Below, piece after piece: positions 15,280 through 21,316 of a DNA stretch of 21,316 bases (its first letter is position 1; each line of letters opens with the position of its first letter). The translations under genes were made by a program, and so were the position numbers. The stretch comes from Pseudomonadota bacterium (GTDB lineage: Bacteria; SAR324; XYD2-FULL-50-16; JAHJRI01): contig JAKSDL010000690.1 of the NCBI GenBank assembly GCA_022360105.1, forward strand, positions 1 through 21,316. Reading direction: 5' to 3'. Under the pieces are notes generated by a model. It was not told where the DNA came from. It searched no databases and worked only from the letters and a program-made list of their open reading frames with translations.

Positions 15280-16698
15280 CTAGCAAAGGGGATCGATGCA
15301 GCTTTCATAGCACTCAGACATTTCAAACTCGCTACGTTTTCCGCCAATTTTCTTGGCGATGGAACGAAGTGCCGTTCTTAATCCTTCTTCCACGACCGGG
15401 TGGTAGAATGGCATTCGCAAAAGACCAAAAACGTCCTGCTGCATCTGAATCGACCAAGTCAGGAGATGGATCAGGTGTTCCCCGGAAGGAGCAACCATTT
15501 CAGCTCCTAACAGTTTACCGGTGCTCCGACTGGCATAAAGCCTGGCATGGCCATTGTTTCTTCGCATGGCTCTTGCCCTGCCCTGGGATTTAAAACTTAC
15601 CTCTCCGATAACCGGATCAACGTCCTTTATTTGTCCATAACGAAATCCGGCAAAACCGATATTGGGGTCTGAAAAACAGATACCCATGGGTATGCGTCGC
15701 CTGAAACATTGCTGTTCTTCATGAACAGCATTATACCCTGCGATGCGGCCCTCATCCGAGGCCTCGTGCAAAATGGCCCGATCGACCACAACATCGCCTG
15801 CAATATAGATAGGCATGTCTTTGATTTGCATGGTGCTGGAATCAAAGACAGGAATATTCCTATTATCCATGGGCACACCAATGTCTTCCAGTCCCAAGGC
15901 TTCTAAATTAGGACGTCGCCCCATACTCAACAGGACTTTATCGACCAGATACTCATGGGAACCTGATTTAGCCAGTATTTTTCCATCTTTTTGGCTGAGT
16001 TCGGCTCTACTGTTTAGAAACATGGGAAAATCCTTTTCCAGATTTTCTCTTGCCTGTTCAAGGATAACGGGATCACTGATACCGGCGATAGTATTGGAAG
16101 ATCCCATACCAACGACATTCACGCCCAGTCTAGCCATAGCCTGTCCCAACTCCAATCCGATCACTCCCAACCCGATAATGGCAGCTGAATCCGGCAGGGT
16201 TTCCATCTCAAAAATGTCATCACTGGTTATCAGTTGCGATTTCATTGGTTCCCATGCCTTTGGGAATACCGGCTTGGAACCTGTGGCAATAATGACTTTC
16301 CTGGCACGGATTATCTGCCCATCCACATCCAACACCGTGGGTTCGATAAATCGGGCTTGTCCTTCCAGATTATGCGTTTTGTCACCACTCATGCCTTCCA
16401 TGACACTGGACACATAGAAATCTCTAAGTGATCTTACATAACTCATGACCTTGCGTTTATCCACATGTAAAGCCTCACCTCCCAGGATGCCTGCTTCCTC
16501 CAGCCGTTCCCGGCGATGAAAATCATCCGCTGCCATGATCAACACTTTGGATGGCATACATCCTACCCTGGCACACGTCGTTCCATAATGACCGGAGTTG
16601 ATAATCAAAAAATTGTCAGTTTTTTTCTTGACTTCACCGGCAGCCGAGAGTCCGGCACTACCGGCGCCAATTATTGCAACATCGACATGTTTATCCAT
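15280..16698 (-). CDS. Dihydrolipoamide-dehydrogenase-like flavoprotein disulfide reductase
   Basis: 472-residue class I pyridine-nucleotide disulfide oxidoreductase. FAD site GAGSAG (11-16); redox cysteines Cys42 and Cys47 in TTCARVGCMPSK; NAD(P) site GLGVIG (176-181); second FAD motif YIAGD (298-302); C-terminal acid-base pair His433 with Glu437/438 in FYHPVVEEG. The last 16 residues carry three extra cysteines (463, 467, 472) beyond the usual end of the family. Typical members reoxidise lipoyl domains of 2-oxoacid dehydrogenase complexes, but no E1, E2 or lipoyl protein lies nearby, so it may serve another disulfide or quinone substrate. The start ATG has only a weak Shine-Dalgarno. It is transcribed away from the dehydrogenase at 16987. 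Confidence 0.88.
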   Translation of the reverse strand: MDKHVDVAIIGAGSAGLSAAGEVKKKTDNFLIINSGHYGTTCARVGCMPSKVLIMAADDFHRRERLEEAGILGGEALHVDKRKVMSYVRSLRDFYVSSVMEGMSGDKTHNLEGQARFIEPTVLDVDGQIIRARKVIIATGSKPVFPKAWEPMKSQLITSDDIFEMETLPDSAAIIGLGVIGLELGQAMARLGVNVVGMGSSNTIAGISDPVILEQARENLEKDFPMFLNSRAELSQKDGKILAKSGSHEYLVDKVLLSMGRRPNLEALGLEDIGVPMDNRNIPVFDSSTMQIKDMPIYIAGDVVVDRAILHEASDEGRIAGYNAVHEEQQCFRRRIPMGICFSDPNIGFAGFRYGQIKDVDPVIGEVSFKSQGRARAMRRNNGHARLYASRSTGKLLGAEMVAPSGEHLIHLLTWSIQMQQDVFGLLRMPFYHPVVEEGLRTALRSIAKKIGGKRSEFEMSECYESCIDPLC

Positions 16699-16986
16699 TT
16701 CGATCCATTTATGTTTTCAGAATAAAGATTGTTGATTTTCAGGTTGATAAAAAACAGTGTCCCTTCGTGATTCACCTTTCAGATTGTCAGCATCGCCAAA
16801 TCTTTGGCTGTCTACTTTTTTCAATGAGCATTTGAAGATATCATATTTGGGGGCCCATTAAAACAGCAAACCGCATTCAGCCGCCCTGCCCTACCTTTTC
16901 GGTTTTCTAATTTGTGTTTTTTCACTAAACTGCAAGAACAGACGACATATTACAGACTTTGTTAACAAGACCTACCGGAGATGGCG
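16699..16986. other. Divergent intergenic region
   Basis: Separates the flavoprotein (- strand) from the dehydrogenase (+ strand). No gene is seen. A perfect 10-bp palindrome TTGTTAACAA (16959-16968) lies 18 bp before the dehydrogenase start and may be a regulator site. No promoter here reaches the quality of those at 6777-6889. The Shine-Dalgarno GGAG (16977-16980) belongs to the + gene. Confidence 0.4.
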
Positions 16987-17871
16987 ATGGGAAAAGAGAC
17001 TATTGGTTGGATTGGGACCGGTGTCATGGGTCAATCCATGTGTTTGCATCTAATTAAGGCCGGATATCAGGCATTTGTTTATAATCGCAGCAAAGAAAAA
17101 GCAGCAAATCTGGAGGCAGAGGGTGCAACGTGGTGCGATTCTCCGGCAGACGTGGCAAAAAACAGCCGGGTTATTTTCAGCATTGTCGGGTTTCCGGCAG
17201 ATGTCGAAGAGGTGATTCTGGGCCAACAAGGAGCCCTGCAAACAGCCCGTGAAGGCTGCATTCTGGTTGATATGACAACGTCCGAACCGGTTTTGGCAGA
17301 CAAAATTGCACAAATGGCGAAAAAGAAAAACGTTCTCTCGCTCGATGCCCCTGTTTCTGGAGGAGACCTGGGTGCAAGAGAAGGTAAACTTGCCATTATG
17401 GTTGGTGGTGATAAAGCAGCCTATGACGCTGTATTACCCATGTTCCAGGTTATGGGGGAAAACATTGCATACATGGGAAGCGCCGGAGCCGGGCAACATA
17501 CAAAGATGAGCAATCAAATTCTAATCGCATCCACGATGATCGGAGTCGTGGAATCCCTGTTATACGCTTTTAAGGCAGGACTGGATCCGGATGGTGTTAT
17601 CGACGTCATTGGTAAAGGAGCTGCCAGTTCCTGGTCGATCAACAACCTGGGCAGACGTATTGTGAAAGGGGATTTTGATCCCGGCTTTTTTATCAAACAT
17701 TTTATTAAAGACATGGGAATCGCCCTGGATGAAGCAAAACGCATGAATTTATCTCTGCCCGGACTGGCCCTGGCAAATCAGTTCTATGTGGCAGCTGCAG
17801 CCTTGGGCTATGAAAACCTGGGTACCCAGGGCCTCTATAAAGTTTTCAGTGAAATGAACGCTGTTAAATAG
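16987..17871 (+). CDS. 3-Hydroxyisobutyrate dehydrogenase family NAD(P)-dependent oxidoreductase
   Basis: 294-residue beta-hydroxyacid dehydrogenase that interconverts a beta-hydroxyacid and its semialdehyde. Cofactor loop GWIGTGVMG (7-15); Asn33-Arg34 after the second strand, which favours NADP(H); substrate block DAPVSGGDLGA (120-130); catalytic Lys173 in GAGQHTKMSNQ; conserved Lys241 in HFIKDMGIAL. Relatives include tartronate semialdehyde reductase, glyoxylate/succinic semialdehyde reductase and gamma-hydroxybutyrate dehydrogenase; the substrate here is unsettled. An ATG at 16981 directly abuts GGAG, whereas the ATG at 16987 is 6 nt away, so I prefer 16987. The ferredoxin gene follows after 20 bp, suggesting co-transcription. 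Confidence 0.9.
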   Translation: MGKETIGWIGTGVMGQSMCLHLIKAGYQAFVYNRSKEKAANLEAEGATWCDSPADVAKNSRVIFSIVGFPADVEEVILGQQGALQTAREGCILVDMTTSEPVLADKIAQMAKKKNVLSLDAPVSGGDLGAREGKLAIMVGGDKAAYDAVLPMFQVMGENIAYMGSAGAGQHTKMSNQILIASTMIGVVESLLYAFKAGLDPDGVIDVIGKGAASSWSINNLGRRIVKGDFDPGFFIKHFIKDMGIALDEAKRMNLSLPGLALANQFYVAAAALGYENLGTQGLYKVFSEMNAVK

Positions 17872-17891
17872 TTTGCTTGTTAGTTAAAGAT

Positions 17892-18080
17892 ATGCCGTAT
17901 CAAGTTATTCCTACTCAATGCAGACAATCAAAATGCTGCATTGAAGAATGCCCCATGGATGCCATCTCTTTTGATGAGTCAATCAGGGCTGCTGTAATCG
18001 ATCCTGCGCTTTGCACCGATTGTGGTTCTTGTGCTGACATCTGCCCCCGGGGTGCCATTACGGGACTCGTCGAACATTGA
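17892..18080 (+). CDS. Small dicluster ferredoxin with non-standard first cluster
   Basis: 62 residues from the ATG at 17892 (the frame opens at a TTG at 17877, less likely). The second cluster motif is canonical: Cys41, Cys44, Cys47 and Cys51-Pro in CTDCGSCADICP. The first reads CRQSKCCIEECP: Cys10, Cys16 and Cys20-Pro fit the C-x2-C-x2-C-x3-CP pattern, but the second position is Ser13 and an extra Cys15 lies beside Cys16. This could hold a [4Fe-4S] with shifted ligation, a [3Fe-4S] cluster, or one of altered potential. It would act as a cytoplasmic electron carrier. It lies 20 bp after the dehydrogenase and 16 bp before the lysozyme-fold gene. Confidence 0.88.
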   Translation: MPYQVIPTQCRQSKCCIEECPMDAISFDESIRAAVIDPALCTDCGSCADICPRGAITGLVEH

Positions 18081-18096
18081 TCAGGAGGTTCCCGAC

Positions 18097-18840
18097 ATGA
18101 GACGGAAATTGAGGGTTCTCTTTTACCTGTTGCTGTTTTCCGTGTTTCTTATCTCTGCCAACTGGGTCCTGCAGGTTTATAGAAATCCAGCCATCCTGGT
18201 TGGGTTGCTTGCCGGAAACAACTACAAATCCAGCCGTTCCACCTGGCAGGTCTATCAGCACCTTTTCAAAAGACATTCTACATCGATTATGACCCCCAGG
18301 TTTCTAGCCGGGCTTGCCCAGGCGGAAAGTGCCGGGAATCCATTGATTCTGCCAAAATGGAAATGGAGGCTTACCACCGACATTACCAGACTATATGCCC
18401 CGGCTTCCACTGCTGCAGGCCTTTATCAATATACAAAGCCTACTTTCGAGGATGCCAAACGATTTTGTATCCATAACCATCAGGTGGCATTAAAAAAGCC
18501 ATTTCCTGATCTGTCGGGGTGCTGGTTTAACGGGTTGTATTCCCGCTTTTGGCCATCTCATGCTATTGAGATGACATCAGCCAGGTTACATTATTATATC
18601 AATCGAATTCTGAAAAAAAACGGTCTGGAAAAAACAAGTCTAAGAAGAAAACACCAATTGGCAGCCATTATTCACCTGTGCGGAGTGTCCAAAGGAGAGC
18701 AATTTGCCAGGACCGGCTTCAACTTTGACAGACTTCCTAAATGCGGCAGTCATGGGACACAAAACTATTTTCGGCGTATTGAACGTGCCATGTCAAAAAT
18801 GAAATCGTTTCCTCAAAGTCTGTTGCAACAAATTTTCTGA
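18097..18840 (+). CDS. Membrane-anchored lysozyme-fold (SLT-like) protein, putative lytic transglycosylase
   Basis: 247 residues. An N-terminal membrane segment (about 7-27, after MRRKLR) would place the rest in the periplasm. The core resembles SLT/lysozyme-fold enzymes that cleave peptidoglycan glycan strands: catalytic Glu77 in GLAQAESAGNP, and AAGLYQYTKPTFEDA (106-120), equivalent to the GLMQ-type block. C-terminal of this are Cys141 (GCWFNGLYSRFWPSHAIEM) and Cys195, which might pair. It is a divergent member, so peptidoglycan cleavage is likely rather than certain. The frame is open to 18022, but AGGAGG (18083-18088) lies 8 nt before ATG 18097, fixing the start. It is probably the last gene of the dehydrogenase-ferredoxin transcript. 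Confidence 0.78.
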   Translation: MRRKLRVLFYLLLFSVFLISANWVLQVYRNPAILVGLLAGNNYKSSRSTWQVYQHLFKRHSTSIMTPRFLAGLAQAESAGNPLILPKWKWRLTTDITRLYAPASTAAGLYQYTKPTFEDAKRFCIHNHQVALKKPFPDLSGCWFNGLYSRFWPSHAIEMTSARLHYYINRILKKNGLEKTSLRRKHQLAAIIHLCGVSKGEQFARTGFNFDRLPKCGSHGTQNYFRRIERAMSKMKSFPQSLLQQIF

Positions 18841-18903
18841 AATGACCTGCAATTTGACAGAAGAAGCACGAAAAGTGCTATTAACCTGCCCAAAGCAAAT
18901 AAT

Positions 18904-18924
18904 AGCCGATAACCGGTAACCGTT
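18904..18924. repeat. Heptad repeat, three units
   Basis: Three consecutive 7-bp units: AGCCGAT, AACCGGT and AACCGTT. The last two match the units at 5859-5872 except for one base. They lie in the 179-bp gap between the lysozyme-fold gene and the retropepsin-like gene, which otherwise shows only a short 5-bp hairpin (18865-18879). Confidence 0.6.
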
Positions 18925-19019
18925 CCAAACATTGCAGCTGGTCATAGGGTGAGAATAAGGCTAGAATTAATGCATCCGGTCAAATCATTGTTTCTTTTCA
19001 CTTATATGGATCGATAGTC

Positions 19020-19409
19020 ATGGGCGCAATCCGAATTTCCATCAAGCTTTCCAATCCGTTAAAAGAGAATCTGGCACCCAATGAAACAACAGCCCTGGTG
19101 GATACGGGATCTATAAACCTTTGTCTGCCCAAATATCTGGCTATTCGACTTGGCCTGCAGGAATTGGAAAAAAGAAATGTGGTGGTCGCTGATGGAAGAA
19201 TGGTTAATTGCTCTTACTCGGGTCCCGTGTTGGTAGAGTTTGATGACAGAAAGTGTTATACGGGAGCCTTGATTTTAGGCGATGAGGTGATACTGGGTAC
19301 AATTCCTCTCGAAGATATGGATCTTATGATTCATCCGGCCAGCCAATCGGTTAAACCCAATCCGGAAGTGCCGGAATTACCTACCGTCATGAATCCGGAT
19401 TGTATATAA
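19020..19409 (+). CDS. Retropepsin-like aspartic protease fold protein
   Basis: 129 residues forming a single clan-AA (retroviral-type) aspartic protease domain. The catalytic motif is VDTGS (27-31) in TTALVDTGSINLCLP, followed by VVVADGRMV (flap region) and the second-half block ALILGDEVILGTIPLEDMDLMI, the ILG motif typical of the fold. One domain of this length would have to dimerise to build an active site with two Asp residues. No signal peptide is visible, so it is cytoplasmic. Such single-domain genes are widespread in bacteria and mostly uncharacterised; some sit beside restriction or toxin modules, but this one faces a secreted MORN protein with a 7-bp gap between stops. The Shine-Dalgarno is weak. 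Confidence 0.78.
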   Translation: MGAIRISIKLSNPLKENLAPNETTALVDTGSINLCLPKYLAIRLGLQELEKRNVVVADGRMVNCSYSGPVLVEFDDRKCYTGALILGDEVILGTIPLEDMDLMIHPASQSVKPNPEVPELPTVMNPDCI

Positions 19410-19416
19410 CATCAGA

Positions 19417-19950
19417 CTAATCCTGAGTGTCTGTTTCCTGAAGCACTCCGTTTCTATATAAGACCGATTTTTTGGTGCCATCTGAGTATATATAGGTTCC
19501 TTCGCCATCCATTTTATTGTTCTTCCAGGTGCCTATAAATTTTGTTCCGTCCTGATAAATGAATGTTCCTTTACCATGCCATTTTCCCCTGGATAGCTGT
19601 CCCCGGAAAATGTCTCCATCAGGAAAAGTGACAGTCCCTTTTCCATGCTGTTTGCCTTCTATCCATCCTCCTACATATTTTTCCCCGTCGAGAAAGACCA
19701 TGGTGCCCTGGCCGTGAGGCTGATCGTTTTTCCATTCACCTTCATAGACTTGACCATCCTCCCCGTAAACCATTTTGCCTTTGCCGTGTCTTAATTTGTT
19801 TTTAAAAAAACCCTTATAGGTCCCTCCGTCTTCCCAAAGATAGCTTCCTTCGCCATTGATACAGTTTCCCTCAACACAGATATCCGTATTTGCCAGCAAC
19901 GTTACTGACATCAATGTTATGAACGCTAGAGTGACGAGATATGTTCTCAT
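19417..19950 (-). CDS. Secreted MORN-repeat protein
   Basis: 177 residues: a signal peptide (about 1-20, ending VTLLA) then six MORN repeats of about 23 residues each (about 33-55, 56-79, 80-102, 103-125, 126-148 and 149-169). The repeated core is GxGTxxxxDGxxYxGxWxxxxxH, the canonical beta-hairpin unit. The mature start holds Cys25 and Cys30, which could form a disulfide; there is no lipobox at the cleavage site. MORN repeats are binding or scaffold modules, often membrane- or lipid-associated; no enzyme domain is present. It probably acts in the periplasm or outside the cell. In its leader (- strand) a perfect 7-bp hairpin AAACAGC/GCTGTTT spans 20003-20021. Confidence 0.9.
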   Translation of the reverse strand: MRTYLVTLAFITLMSVTLLANTDICVEGNCINGEGSYLWEDGGTYKGFFKNKLRHGKGKMVYGEDGQVYEGEWKNDQPHGQGTMVFLDGEKYVGGWIEGKQHGKGTVTFPDGDIFRGQLSRGKWHGKGTFIYQDGTKFIGTWKNNKMDGEGTYIYSDGTKKSVLYRNGVLQETDTQD

Positions 19951-20301
19951 ATATCAAACCTGGATAGAAGTTCTGATATTGCAGATTTAGAGATAAAAGT
20001 GGAAACAGCTTAACGCTGTTTAAGGCAATAGGCAAGAGTTTGGCTCCGATTATTAGGCAACCGGATGAAAAATAGTTCAAAAGACAGAGGTAACTGCCCG
20101 AACTGAGAGCTGGTTTTTCCATACTCTCTTCCAAACCTGATTAATTATTCCAAAAACCGACAGCTGATAGCCGATTAATGTCATTAATTTAATGTCTTCA
20201 GCTAAACGCTGAAAGCTGACTGCACGTTAATCTCCAAGCTGAGTTTCGGCATCCGGCATAAGGCTGGATGAGGGTTTAACGATTTTCCGTTCAGGCACCA
20301 G
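19951..20301. other. Intergenic region with hairpins and heptads
   Basis: No gene is seen. Contents in order: the 7-bp hairpin at 20003-20021; heptads AGCTGAT and AGCCGAT at 20162-20175; heptads AGCTAAA, CGCTGAA and AGCTGAC at 20200-20220; and an 8-bp stem CATCCGGC/GCTGGATG (20250-20257 with 20263-20270, one G-T pair). The last follows the leftward Cys-rich gene and might end that transcript, though it has no T-tract. Confidence 0.5.
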
Positions 20302-20634
20302 TTAATTTTGTCTGGCTTTGGCCTGTGCAACCAATTGGAGAATGGAGGTCATTTTGGGGGGCTGTTGCTTGAAGATGGTGATTTGCTCTGCTTCGCTGTA
20401 ATGCGTATTGATAAACTCCTGAATGGGAATACGCTCAAAATGGCAATCCAGGATTTTAGCACACGGCATACCGTTTTGCTGGGTTCTGCAGTACTTGAAT
20501 GGGATGTAATGTCCCAACATACGGCAATAGTTGTTTTGTTCGTCGTATCGTTCCAAAGGGCACTCCTGAATACTGCTGAAGAAAAGGGTAAACGCAGCAA
20601 CGACAAGGGGGAAACGAGGGTATCGCGGCTGCAT
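20302..20634 (-). CDS. Cys-rich small protein of unknown function
   Basis: 110 residues from the ATG at 20634. Five cysteines (25, 37, 49, 58, 64) lie in a compact block containing CPLERYD, NNYCRMLGHYIPFKYCR and GMPCAKILDCHF, which looks like a metal- or cluster-binding domain. A polar C-terminal tail follows. I do not recognise a named family. The first 22 residues are hydrophobic and may be non-native: the ATG has a poorly spaced Shine-Dalgarno, while GGAG (20566-20563) lies 6 nt before an in-frame TTG at 20556, which would give an 84-residue protein lacking Cys25. It begins 27 bp after the TrpB2 stop on the same strand, so the two are probably co-transcribed. Overlapping frames on both strands were judged shadows. 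Confidence 0.6.
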   Translation of the reverse strand: MQPRYPRFPLVVAAFTLFFSSIQECPLERYDEQNNYCRMLGHYIPFKYCRTQQNGMPCAKILDCHFERIPIQEFINTHYSEAEQITIFKQQPPKMTSILQLVAQAKARQN

Positions 20635-20661
20635 TCACCCCGGGATTTGGTTAGACCTAAA

Positions 20662-21316
20662 CTACCATTTTCCCGTTTTTCCCATCTCTGCAGCCGGATG
20701 ACCTTGAAGCGCCTGCAGAGATTGATCCATATCCTCCTGGGGCAGAGAATAATTAAACAGTTTACCGGACATAAAGGCATCGTATCCATTGAGGTCCATA
20801 AGTCCATGACCGCTTAGATTGAATATGATAACTTTTTCCTTTCCTTCTTCCTTAGCCTGTTTTGCCTTTTGTATAGCCATTGCCACAGCATGGCTTGTTT
20901 CAGGGGCTACAATCATGCCCTCTGTCTTGGCAAAAAGAAGAGCTGCCTCGTAGCATTCCAGCTGCTGAATTGCTTCCGGTGTAATCAATCCTTCCACGGC
21001 AGCCTGGGAGACAAGAGGTGCCATTCCATGATATCTCAATCCACCTGCATGAATTGGAGGTGGAACAAATGCGTGACCCAGCGAATGCATGGGCAGGAGC
21101 GGTGTCATCTTGGCAATATCACCATGATCATACACAAAAGGAGCTCTTGTCATGGTAGGACAGGAGGCGGGTTCTACAGGAATAATCTCTATATCCACAC
21201 CATTAATCTTGTCATTTACAAACGGAAAGGCGAGCCCTGCAAAATTGCTTCCCCCGCCTGCGCATCCAATCACCACATCAGGTTTTTTCTCACCCGCTAT
21301 AGCCAACTGTTTTTGA
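20662..21316 (-). CDS. trpB: TrpB2-type tryptophan synthase beta chain, C-terminal part (5' end outside window)
   Basis: Pyridoxal-phosphate enzyme that joins indole and serine to make tryptophan. The frame stays open to the window edge (residues before the TTG at 21306 read QKQ), so only about 217 of an expected ~450 C-terminal residues are here; the catalytic Lys is outside. [10 protein letters not shown] is the phosphate-binding loop. [34 protein letters not shown] and the C-terminal [11 protein letters not shown] are characteristic of the TrpB2 branch, which often stands apart from trpA and may act alone or salvage indole. The stop is followed after 27 bp by the Cys-rich small gene. Confidence 0.92.
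   Translation of the reverse strand, partial: QKQLAIAGEKKPDVVIGCAGGGSNFAGLAFPFVNDKINGVDIEIIPVEPASCPTMTRAPFVYDHGDIAKMTPLLPMHSLGHAFVPPPIHAGGLRYHGMAPLVSQAAVEGLITPEAIQQLECYEAALLFAKTEGMIVAPETSHAVAMAIQKAKQAKEEGKEKVIIFNLSGHGLMDLNGYDAFMSGKLFNYSLPQEDMDQSLQALQGHPAAEMGKTGKW

Noticed and set aside
15012..15593. 193-residue + strand open frame across the ligase start and flavoprotein end
   Set aside because: It overlaps the 5' end and strong ribosome site of the ligase and the 3' end of the flavoprotein; low-complexity composition and no motif.
15815..16417. 200-residue open frame on the + strand
   Set aside because: It lies wholly inside the flavoprotein gene on the other strand, whose FAD, NAD and Cys motifs are intact; the frame has no family features.
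16959..16968. TTGTTAACAA palindrome as a firm operator
   Set aside because: A single 10-bp A/T-rich palindrome can occur by chance, and no second copy or matching promoter was found.
20308..20817. Open frames of 169 (+) and 152 (-) residues near the Cys-rich gene
   Set aside because: Both overlap the TrpB2 C-terminus or the Cys-rich frame, and lack family features and ribosome sites.

Overview
The window is a bacterial chromosome segment with densely packed genes, moderate GC (by eye somewhat below 50%) and ordinary RpoD-type promoters. The gene content fits an anaerobic Desulfobacterota-like (former deltaproteobacterial) organism: a TrpB2-type tryptophan synthase beta chain, an HNVGN-type histidine kinase with a 7TM-DISM sensor, an HAE3/MMPL-type RND exporter, an acyl-CoA ligase, small ferredoxins and degenerate A/T-rich intergenic repeats. 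This assignment is an inference; there is no rRNA or tRNA gene to support it. I saw no tRNA, rRNA, CRISPR array, insertion sequence or phage gene.

Layout from left to right. (1) 1-2035, + strand: 3' part of an M3 oligopeptidase, then a histidine-phosphatase-fold protein. (2) 2021-2729, - strand: a vapBC-like toxin-antitoxin pair with a recognisable promoter and two operator-like palindromes. (3) 2730-3055: a gene-poor gap with heptad repeats. (4) 3056-6711, - strand: an operon of SDR dehydrogenase, benzaldehyde-lyase-like ThDP enzyme and BASS-family transporter, which looks like uptake and catabolism of a hydroxyketone or other small organic acid. (5) 6712-6936: a divergent control region with two near-identical back-to-back promoters, each carrying the same operator at the same distance from its -10 box. 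(6) 6937-13352, + strand: a small Cys-pair protein, then RND exporter, AEC permease and membrane sensor histidine kinase in a tight cluster. (7) 13379-16698, - strand: acyl-CoA ligase and a lipoamide-dehydrogenase-like flavoprotein. (8) 16987-18840, + strand: a 3-hydroxyisobutyrate-dehydrogenase-family enzyme, a dicluster ferredoxin with an odd first cluster, and a membrane-anchored lysozyme-fold protein. (9) 19020-19950: a retropepsin-like protein facing a secreted MORN-repeat protein. (10) 20302-21316, - strand: TrpB2 (truncated by the window end) followed by a Cys-rich small protein.

The least ordinary signals are not genes. First, intergenic gaps are filled by arrays with a 7-bp period. 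Two of them (1230-1345 and 5754-5872) are copies of one composite element of about 116-119 bp (heptads, hairpin, a conserved GTTTACAC-TTATAA core, more heptads) that fits its gap within 2-3 bp of the flanking coding sequences. Second, the twin promoter/operator modules at 6753-6913 tie the SDR-ThDP-BASS operon to the divergent small gene, and perhaps to the exporter/permease/kinase cluster behind it, under one unseen regulator.
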